From contig NZ_WBVS01000009.1 in assembly GCF_009193305.1 (NCBI RefSeq), forward strand, positions 32,753 through 96,752: a DNA stretch of 64,000 bases, in the 5' to 3' direction. This stretch comes from Bifidobacterium cebidarum (lineage in GTDB: Bacteria; Actinomycetota; Actinomycetes; Actinomycetales; Bifidobacteriaceae). A model generated the notes under the pieces. The model did not search any database and was not told the DNA's origin. It saw nothing but the letters and a program-made list of their open reading frames with translations. Positions 37,110 to 44,040 of this stretch are shown here, piece after piece (position 1 is the stretch's first letter; each line of letters starts with the position of its first letter). The position numbers and the translations under genes were made by a program.

Positions 37110-38008
37110 CAACGCAGCACACTTCCCCCGCCCCGGCACCGGTTGCCGCATCCGCCGCGCCGACCGCCCGCGGACTGTCCCTGAGCCAGCGCGAACGCAT
37201 CGGCTCCGCCATCCGCTCGGTGGTGGTCATCGCCATCGCCCTGATCTGCGCGGTGCCGCTCTACGTGGTGGTGGTCAACACCTTCAAAAACTCCGGCGAC
37301 ATGGCAGCCGACCCGTTCGGCCTGCCCACGCACTTCACGCTGGAGAACTACACCTACGCGCTGGAGAACCTGCCCGTGGTGCAGGCCACGATCAATACGT
37401 TGATTGTGACGGTTGTGGGTGTGTTCTTCATGGTGATTATCGGTGCGCTCGCCGCCTATGGCATGGTGCAGAAGCGCAGCAAGCTCACGGCTGGCATTGG
37501 TGCCTTCCTGATGCTCTCGTTCGTGATTCCCGGCCAGACGCTGCTGATTCCGCAGTACAAAATGGAAGCGCAGTTCGGTCTTGTGGATTCCCTGCTTGGT
37601 CTGATCGTGCTGTACCTGGCCGGTGCCACGTTCTGCTACTTCCTGATCGTGCAGTACATGCGCGGGCTTCCCGGTGAGTTGTTCGAAGCCGCGCGCTTGG
37701 ATGGTGCAGGCCCGTTCCGCATCTTCTGGCAGATCGTGCTGCCGCTGATCCGGCCGATCCTGATCACCGTGGTGGTGTTCGAAACCATGTGGACATGGAA
37801 CGACTTCATGACCCCGAACATCTACATCTCGTCGACCGAAAAGCAGACGCTGGTACTGCAGGTGTTCAACGCCATGGGCCAGTTCAGCACCAATTGGCCG
37901 CTGTTCATGACCATCACCACCATCGCCCTGATCCCGGTGTTCCTCTTCTTCATCTTCTGCCAAAAGTGGATCGTCGCCGGCTTGGTGGCCGGATCGGTAA
38001 AAGGCTGA
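37106..38008 (+). CDS. sugar ABC transporter permease, MalG type
   Basis: A 300-residue permease with six hydrophobic segments and the EAARLDGAGPFRIFWQIVLPL loop that binds the ATPase. ATGA overlap with the upstream permease indicates translational coupling. It is the last gene of the transporter operon; the following GH35 gene is separated by a 130-bp palindromic element. Confidence 0.92.
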   Translation: MTTQHTSPAPAPVAASAAPTARGLSLSQRERIGSAIRSVVVIAIALICAVPLYVVVVNTFKNSGDMAADPFGLPTHFTLENYTYALENLPVVQATINTLIVTVVGVFFMVIIGALAAYGMVQKRSKLTAGIGAFLMLSFVIPGQTLLIPQYKMEAQFGLVDSLLGLIVLYLAGATFCYFLIVQYMRGLPGELFEAARLDGAGPFRIFWQIVLPLIRPILITVVVFETMWTWNDFMTPNIYISSTEKQTLVLQVFNAMGQFSTNWPLFMTITTIALIPVFLFFIFCQKWIVAGLVAGSVKG

Positions 38009-38017
38009 GCCGTTAAG

Positions 38018-38114
38018 CGAACAGCCCTGTGGGCTGTTCGTAGGCTCAGCCTGAGCGAGGCGGTAGCCGAGCGAAGGTATCGGTGTCTCTCGCCGTAGGC
38101 GAGTCCGTAATTGC
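38018..38114. repeat. palindromic intergenic element between permease and GH35 gene
   Basis: CGAACAGCCC (38018-38027) pairs with GGGCTGTTCG (38031-38040). CTCGCC (38089-38094) pairs with GGCGAG (38098-38103), then TCCGTAATTGC. The internal GAGCGAGG...GCCGAGCG stretch resembles the element after leuD, and the end TCYGTAATTGC is shared. It could act as a partial terminator or mRNA-stability element within the operon. Confidence 0.65.
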
Positions 38115-38140
38115 ATGCTCCTATTTCGAAAGGTAATCCC

Positions 38141-40432
38141 ATGAATCACACGCTTGACCTGACCGGTTTCGAGCCAAAGGCCATCACACCGTTCTCCATC
38201 ACCCGCAATGATTGGGGCGTGGCGCCGGACGGTACCGCAGTGGACTTCACCAACTACTACATGACCTTTGACGGCAAGCCGTTCTACGGTGTCTGCGGCG
38301 AATTCCATTACTCGCGCATGAACCCTGTGCGTTGGGATGAACAGCTCGCCAAAATGGCGGCCGGCGGCGTGAACGTCATCGCCACCTATGTGTTCTGGAA
38401 TCATCATGAAGAGCATGAGAACCAGTGGAACTTCAACGGCCGTCGCAATATCCGCCGATTCATCAAGCTCTGCGCCAAGCACGGGCTCAAGGTCATCGTG
38501 CGCCTCGGCCCGTTCGACCACGGCGAAGTGCGCAACGGCGGCATCCCGGACTGGATGTACGGCAAGCCCTACGAAGTGCGTTCCGTGGATCCTGGCTTCC
38601 TCGACAAGGTCCGCGACCTCTACGCGCACGTCGCCGCCCAGCTCGACGGCCTGTACTTCAAGGACGGCGGCCCGATCGTCGCCGCCCAGCTCGACAACGA
38701 ATACATGCACTCCTCCTCCCCGTGGGAGATGACCACCGGCATCACCAACGAATGGGTGCCCGGCGGCCACGATGGTTTCGCCTACGTGCATGCGCTGCGC
38801 CGCATCGCCGAAGAGGAAGGCATCTCGGTGCCGTTCTACACCAACACCGGTTGGGGCGGCTCCCCGGTTCCGGACGATGTGCTGCCGCTATGGGGTGGCT
38901 ACGCCTACCGCCCGTGGCTGTTCTACGCCGGTCCCGGCGAGCACCCGGTCACCGACGAATACGTGTACCGCAACTTCCACTCCAACGATTGCCCGCGCGG
39001 CGAGGAATTCGCGCCCACCTATGAGCCGGAAACCAAGCCCTACGCCTGCTGCGAGATGGGCGGCGGCATGTTCAGCTCCTACAACTACCGCTTCGTGTTA
39101 CCGATGAAGTCGGTGGACGCCATGTCCAATATCAAGATGGCATCCGGCTGCAATTTCCTCGGCTACTACATGTTCCAGGGAGGCTCCAACCCGATCGGCG
39201 ACGGCATCTACCTCAACGAAAGCCAGCTGCCGAAGATCTCCTACGACTTCCAGGCGGCGCTCGGCGAATTCGGTCAGGCCCGCGAATCCTACCGTCGCAT
39301 GAAGGCCGTGCACTACTTCGCCCTGGCATTCGCCGACCGCCTGTGCCCGCTTGGCGTGGCCGTGCCGGAAGGCCAGGAGTCGATCGCGCCGACCGATATG
39401 GAGTCGCTGCGCTGGTGCGTGCGTACCGATGGCGAGCGCGGTTTCGTGTTCCTCAACAACTTCCAGGACCACGCCAGCATGCCGGCCAAGCATGGTGAAT
39501 CGGTGTCGGTCACGCTGGCCTCCGGTGAAACCGTGACGTTCGACGGCATCGGCTTGGCCTCCGACGAGAACTGCATCCTGCCGTTCAACATGGATCTCGA
39601 CGGCGTGACGCTTGTCGCCGCCACCGCGCAGCCGGTCACCGTCGTCGCCCCGGCCGGCGCCGATCATCGCACCTTCGTCTTCCTCAAGCCCGACGGCATG
39701 GACGACTGCTGGTTCCGTTTCGCGGATGGCACGGTGCATCATGTGCCGGCGGAAGCGGACATGGAAGTGTTCTCGGCTTCGGATGGTGCCGGTCACACGG
39801 TGGATATCGTCTGCGTGAGCCGTGCCAAGGCCGATTCGATGACCGTGGTGGCAGGCGGTACCGCGCTGGTCTTCGCCGGCGAGACCGTCGCACAGGACCC
39901 TGCGCAGCCGAGCATCACCAACAATGGTGCTGCCGTCTACGAACTGGATGGTCACATCATTGTGGAATCCACCGAAGCCAGCGTTGCTGTTTCGTCCTAC
40001 CCCGCCGAGTTCCTTTGCGGGCAGAACATCCAGTACCAGCCGGTCGCTGTGGAGCCGAGCGTGCGGAAGCTCTCCGATACGCGCTATGTGATCGACCTGC
40101 CCGACGATCTGCTCGCCGCCGACGGCGTCGCCGACATGCGCCTGCGTGTGCGCTACTCGGGCGATATCGGTTGGCTATGGTGCGGCAACACCTTGGTGGA
40201 CGACAACTTCTGCAACGGTGACGTGTGGGAGATCGGCCTCAAGGAATACCAGCAGCTGCTCGAGGACCATCGCAGCCAGTTGGTACTCACCATCACGCCG
40301 ATCAAGGAAGGCGCGAACGTGAACGTGGAGTCGGCAATGGCGGCCCGCATGGAGAACGTTGACGGGCAGCAGGCTGGATTGGAATCCGTCGAATTGCAGC
40401 CGGTGTATCAGACCGCACTGCACACGGCATGA
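38141..40432 (+). CDS. glycoside hydrolase family 35, beta-galactosidase-like
   Basis: A 763-residue cytoplasmic enzyme, no signal peptide. The N-terminal TIM barrel has GH35 features: FHYSRMNPVRWDEQLAKMAAGG, YVFWNHHEEHENQWNF, the acid/base E187 in AQLDNEY and the likely nucleophile E305 in CCEMGGG. The C-terminal half is made of beta-rich domains as in family members. GH35 enzymes usually remove terminal beta-galactose, for example from galacto-oligosaccharides, arabinogalactan or mucin-type glycans. The co-located ABC transporter suggests the substrate is imported intact. GAAAGG supports the start at 38141. Confidence 0.9.
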   Translation: MNHTLDLTGFEPKAITPFSITRNDWGVAPDGTAVDFTNYYMTFDGKPFYGVCGEFHYSRMNPVRWDEQLAKMAAGGVNVIATYVFWNHHEEHENQWNFNGRRNIRRFIKLCAKHGLKVIVRLGPFDHGEVRNGGIPDWMYGKPYEVRSVDPGFLDKVRDLYAHVAAQLDGLYFKDGGPIVAAQLDNEYMHSSSPWEMTTGITNEWVPGGHDGFAYVHALRRIAEEEGISVPFYTNTGWGGSPVPDDVLPLWGGYAYRPWLFYAGPGEHPVTDEYVYRNFHSNDCPRGEEFAPTYEPETKPYACCEMGGGMFSSYNYRFVLPMKSVDAMSNIKMASGCNFLGYYMFQGGSNPIGDGIYLNESQLPKISYDFQAALGEFGQARESYRRMKAVHYFALAFADRLCPLGVAVPEGQESIAPTDMESLRWCVRTDGERGFVFLNNFQDHASMPAKHGESVSVTLASGETVTFDGIGLASDENCILPFNMDLDGVTLVAATAQPVTVVAPAGADHRTFVFLKPDGMDDCWFRFADGTVHHVPAEADMEVFSASDGAGHTVDIVCVSRAKADSMTVVAGGTALVFAGETVAQDPAQPSITNNGAAVYELDGHIIVESTEASVAVSSYPAEFLCGQNIQYQPVAVEPSVRKLSDTRYVIDLPDDLLAADGVADMRLRVRYSGDIGWLWCGNTLVDDNFCNGDVWEIGLKEYQQLLEDHRSQLVLTITPIKEGANVNVESAMAARMENVDGQQAGLESVELQPVYQTALHTA

Positions 40433-40462
40433 TCGTGGCGGCTGCCGGTCTGATGCCGTGAT

Positions 40463-40501
40463 TATGGGATGGCTTTCGGCATATGCCGGGGCCATCCCAT
40501 A
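40463..40501 (+). terminator. terminator of the GH35 gene
   Basis: TATGGGATGGC pairs with GCCATCCCATA (40463-40501), with an inner CGGC/GCCG stem; TGTGTTATT follows. It is the strongest hairpin in the 135-bp gap. Confidence 0.7.
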
Positions 40502-40567
40502 TGTGTTATTACGGGGATTGCGCGCGGTGCGGTTATCGTGCCGCGGCCGGGAGAAGGAGACATTAGC

Positions 40568-41251
40568 GTGTCTGTGCATCATGGCATTGGCGTAATACGC
40601 CATCCCAAAGCGGTGTTATGGGATTTGGACGGTACGCTCATCGATTCCGACCCATACTGGGTGGCCGCCGAGCGCGCGCTGCTGGAATCATATGGTGGCA
40701 TTTGGGATGAGGTGCTCGCCGAGGCGATGCAAGGCGCTTCGCTGCCGGTGCTGACCCGGCTGTTGCGCGAACGAGGGGTTACGCTGCCGGCCGATGAGAT
40801 GGTGCGCAGGCTCACTGACGAAGTCATGCGTATGGAATCGGAGCATCTGCCGTGGGTGGAGGGCGCGCGGGAACTGCTAAGCCGACTAGCTGCGGCAGGG
40901 ATTCCTTCCGTGCTGGTTACCGGCTCGCCGCGCATCATCGCGGATAATGTGCTGAGGCAGGCGCCAACAGGAGCATTCATCGGAGCGATCAGCGGCGGTG
41001 ATGACTTGCCGCCCAAGCCCAGCCCGGAACCTTACGTGCAGGCTGCGCGAATGGCCGGCATCGATTCTATGGATGCTCAAGCCATGCGTCAGTGCGTCGT
41101 TTTCGAGGATTCCTTGCCTGGGCTTACCGCCGCACATGCTTCCGGCGCCTATGTGGTTGCCGTCACTGGTCATGCGCGCGTGGACGTGACCGGTTGCGGG
41201 CTGTATGACTTCGCCATCCGCGATTATCGCGAGTGGAACCCCGCAGGTTAA
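40568..41251 (+). CDS. HAD-superfamily hydrolase
   Basis: A 227-residue phosphatase of the beta-phosphoglucomutase/CbbY-like subgroup. The nucleophile motif is D19-L-D21-GT in VLWDLDGTLID, the second motif is VLVTGSPRI near residue 118, and the acidic pair lies in CVVFEDSLPGLTAA. The GTG start at 40568 is chosen because GAAGGAGA lies just upstream. Substrate unknown, probably a sugar phosphate. Its stop overlaps the stop of the convergent AEC gene. Confidence 0.87.
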   Translation: MSVHHGIGVIRHPKAVLWDLDGTLIDSDPYWVAAERALLESYGGIWDEVLAEAMQGASLPVLTRLLRERGVTLPADEMVRRLTDEVMRMESEHLPWVEGARELLSRLAAAGIPSVLVTGSPRIIADNVLRQAPTGAFIGAISGGDDLPPKPSPEPYVQAARMAGIDSMDAQAMRQCVVFEDSLPGLTAAHASGAYVVAVTGHARVDVTGCGLYDFAIRDYREWNPAG

Positions 41252-42192
41252 CTCAACAGGAATGCGATGATGGCGATGAACACCGGGCTGGTCATCGTGC
41301 TGAAGAGGATGCCGTCGCGCGCGAAGGTGAGGCCGACGTTGTAGCGGGCCGCGTAGTTGTAGACGTTCTGGCCGGTCGGCAGTGCGGCGAGCACCACGCA
41401 GGCATACAGCTCCGGCCCGCGGAAGCCCATCATGAAGTAGGCGAGCAGGAAGGCGATGGTCGGCATCACGATGTTCTTCAGCACCGCCACGGTAAAGATG
41501 GCTGGAATATCGCCCTTCTTCTGCAGTGGCTTGGTGCCGTGCAGCGACATGCCGAATGCCATCAGAATCATCGGCACTGCGGATTCGCCGATCATATTGA
41601 TCGGGTCATAGATGAAGTTCGGCACCGGGAACCATCCGAGCTTGGCGTTGAGCGCCGAGACCACAATGCCCAGCAGCGAGCCAATCAACAGTGGCTGATG
41701 CAGCGGCTGCTTGGCGATTTCCTTGACCGACACCTTGCCCTTGGTAGTCACATCCAGCACCGTCAGACCGATCGGCGTGAACAGTGCCTGCTGCATCACC
41801 AGAATCGGGGCGACCAGTGCGCCATTGCCCAGAATGTAGGTGGCGACCGGCAGACCGATGTTGTTGGAGTTCAGATACAGTGAGTTCAATGCGCCGATGG
41901 TGGCGTCCGGGGCCTTCAGATGGAAGAACATCTGATTGAGCACAAGGAACACCATGCCTACCAGCATGGCGGAAAGAAACGCCACGATGATCGACGGGTG
42001 GAAGATGTCGAAAATCGGTTCCTTGGAGAGGATGGCGAACATCAGGCAGGGGCTGGAGACGAAGAATGAGAAGCGGTTGAGCACCATTTGCGCGGATGGG
42101 CCGCCAATGCGCATACGTGCCGCCACGTACCCCACGAAAATCACGATGCCGATCACGCAGAAGCCTTGCATGGCGCTAATCAAACCGGTCAT
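41248..42192 (-). CDS. AEC-family transporter (auxin efflux carrier type)
   Basis: A 314-residue membrane protein with about ten hydrophobic segments and the typical AEC pattern (GIVIFVGYVAARMRI at the start, ALNSLYLNSNNIGLPVATYI in the middle, VLAALPTGQNVYNYAARY near the end). Bacterial members move small organic acids or amino-acid derivatives. Start at 42192 is preferred, with GGGAGGC some 11 nt upstream; an ATG at 42171 is possible. Confidence 0.85.
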   Translation of the reverse strand: MTGLISAMQGFCVIGIVIFVGYVAARMRIGGPSAQMVLNRFSFFVSSPCLMFAILSKEPIFDIFHPSIIVAFLSAMLVGMVFLVLNQMFFHLKAPDATIGALNSLYLNSNNIGLPVATYILGNGALVAPILVMQQALFTPIGLTVLDVTTKGKVSVKEIAKQPLHQPLLIGSLLGIVVSALNAKLGWFPVPNFIYDPINMIGESAVPMILMAFGMSLHGTKPLQKKGDIPAIFTVAVLKNIVMPTIAFLLAYFMMGFRGPELYACVVLAALPTGQNVYNYAARYNVGLTFARDGILFSTMTSPVFIAIIAFLLS

Positions 42193-42333
42193 ATATTGCT
42201 GATGCCTCCCTCTACCGCACCCAGTGTGGCACACCCAACTGTATATGGCGCTCAAATCTCATGTAACGGGCCATATTGCGGACGCGATGGTTCGTGATGT
42301 GCTTTACGGGCGCTTCGTCGTTGTCTCCTCATA

Positions 42334-42508
42334 GTGAGCGCCAGAATTTCGGGAAATCATCGGCTTCATCCCGAATTTCTTGCACTGACGATCGGTCAGT
42401 ACCAGAAATTCCGGAAATCAGCCCCATACTCCCGAATTTCTTGCACTGACGTTCGCTCAGCGCCAGAATTTCGGGACGAAGCCACTGATTTCCGGAATTT
42501 CTTGCGCT
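42334..42508. repeat. palindromic repeat cluster, core CCCGAATTTCTTGCACTG (locus 2)
   Basis: Six alternating units occur: GCGCCAGAATTTCGGGAAAT, TCCCGAATTTCTTGCACTG, CAGTACCAGAAATTCCGGA, again TCCCGAATTTCTTGCACTG, CAGCGCCAGAATTTCGGGA and TTCCGGAATTTCTTGCGC. It is the same family as at 17543-17679, and here it fills the gap between the AEC gene and dapE. Confidence 0.8.
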
Positions 42509-42558
42509 ACCCGAGACCATCCGGGCCGCTTGCCGCCGTGCACGCTACGCTTATGGGT

Positions 42559-43764
42559 ATGACGCTTGAATTGAACCGCAATACTTCCAAAAATGAGCAG
42601 CTCTCAAGCCTGCTGACCCAGATTATGGAGAATTTCTCCGTTTCCGATAACGAAGGCCCCCTCGCCGATGAGATCGAGGCCTTCCTCAAGACCCAGGCCC
42701 ACCTGACCGTCCACCGCCATGGCGATACCGTGGTGGCTTCCACGGATTTCGACAAGCCAAGCCGCGTGATTCTCGCCGGCCACATCGATACCGTGCCGGT
42801 GATCGACAACTTCCCGCCCCGATGGCTCGAACCCGGCGACCCGCTGATTCGCGAGGACATCGCCAAAGCCCATCCGGGCGAGCGCGTGCTGTGGGGGCGC
42901 GGCGCCACCGATATGAAGGCTTCCGATGCGGTCATGCTGTACCTCGCCGCCGTGCTCGACGGCCGCACTGTCGAGAGCGACCCCAAAGTCGACCTCACCT
43001 ACGTGTTCTACGATCACGAGGAAGTTGCCGCCGAGAAGAACGGTCTAAGAAAAGTGGTCGAGGCTCACCCCGACTGGATTCAAGGCGATTTCGCCATCAT
43101 CGGCGAGCCCACCAGTTGCGGCATCGAAGGCGGCTGCAACGGCACAATCCGCTTCGATGTGATTACCCATGGCGTCGCCGCGCATTCCGCCCGCGCATGG
43201 ATGGGGGAGAACGCCATCCACAAGGCGGCCGAGATCCTGAACCGGCTCAACGCCTACGAACCCGCCACGGTCAACGTGGATGGCCTCGACTACCGCGAGG
43301 GTCTCAACGCCACGCTGATTTCCGGCGGCAAAGGCACCAACGTCATCCCCGATGAATGCCGCGTGCATGTGAACTACCGTTTCGCCCCCGATAAGTCGCT
43401 CGAAGAAGCTAAGGCCCTGATGATGGGCGCGGATGCCGGTGCCGAGCTGGGCAATGGTGAGCATACGGCCACCGGTGGCGTATTCGAGGGGTACGGCATC
43501 GAAATGAAGGACGAATCGCCTTCCGCTCGCCCGGGTCTTACCGCGTCGCTCGCCCAGGATCTGGTGCGACTGGTCAAGGAGCGTACGGGGCGCGACCCTC
43601 TGGCCAAGCTCGGCTGGACCGATGTGGCCCGCTTCTCCCAGCTCGGCATCCCTGCGGTGAACCTGGGTGCCGGCGATCCGCTGCTCGCACATAAGCACGA
43701 CGAGCAGGTGCCTGAGTCCGACTTGGCGTTGCTCGCTGATTTGCTGCTGGACTGGCTCGTCTGA
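42559..43764 (+). CDS. dapE: succinyl-diaminopimelate desuccinylase
   Basis: DapE, 401 residues from this start, an M20 metallopeptidase-family enzyme that makes LL-diaminopimelate for lysine and peptidoglycan. Zinc ligands are in LAGHIDTVPV (H75, D77), RGATDMKASDAVM and YDHEEVAAEKNG; GEPTSCGIEGGCNG and HKHDEQV complete the site. No ribosome binding site precedes either candidate start (42553 ATGGGT or 42559 ATGACG), so it may be a leaderless message. lysA in this window acts two steps later. Confidence 0.92.
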   Translation: MTLELNRNTSKNEQLSSLLTQIMENFSVSDNEGPLADEIEAFLKTQAHLTVHRHGDTVVASTDFDKPSRVILAGHIDTVPVIDNFPPRWLEPGDPLIREDIAKAHPGERVLWGRGATDMKASDAVMLYLAAVLDGRTVESDPKVDLTYVFYDHEEVAAEKNGLRKVVEAHPDWIQGDFAIIGEPTSCGIEGGCNGTIRFDVITHGVAAHSARAWMGENAIHKAAEILNRLNAYEPATVNVDGLDYREGLNATLISGGKGTNVIPDECRVHVNYRFAPDKSLEEAKALMMGADAGAELGNGEHTATGGVFEGYGIEMKDESPSARPGLTASLAQDLVRLVKERTGRDPLAKLGWTDVARFSQLGIPAVNLGAGDPLLAHKHDEQVPESDLALLADLLLDWLV

Positions 43765-43799
43765 CTTGCACATGCCTCCGCGCACGTCGCCGTCAAAAA

Positions 43800-44040
43800 G
43801 TGTGGCATACTGAAAGACGGTGGTTCTGCATGACCATCAGCGTGCGAAATGGCGTCGATCCCCTTGCGGCTCTCGAGAAAGAGACAACGCAAGCGCCGGT
43901 GTCCGCCATTTGCAGGACAGACTTGAGACGAAGTTGCCTTTACGCGGAGCGCGTTTTCGCGCGGCCATGGTGAGAGCATGGTGTGAGCGAAGCGTATAGG
44001 CCTGGATGGCGTCGCGATGCAGCGCGCCGCAAGGAGCATT
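43800..44040 (+). promoter_or_regulatory. long GC-rich leader upstream of rne
   Basis: The 275-nt gap before rne has no gene. It contains AAATGGCG (near 43847) pairing with CGCCATTT (about 43907-43914), and a GAGCGCGTTTTCGCGC hairpin near 43958. A structured 5' leader is plausible, and RNase E messages in other bacteria are self-regulated through the leader; no specific element is recognised here. Confidence 0.35.
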
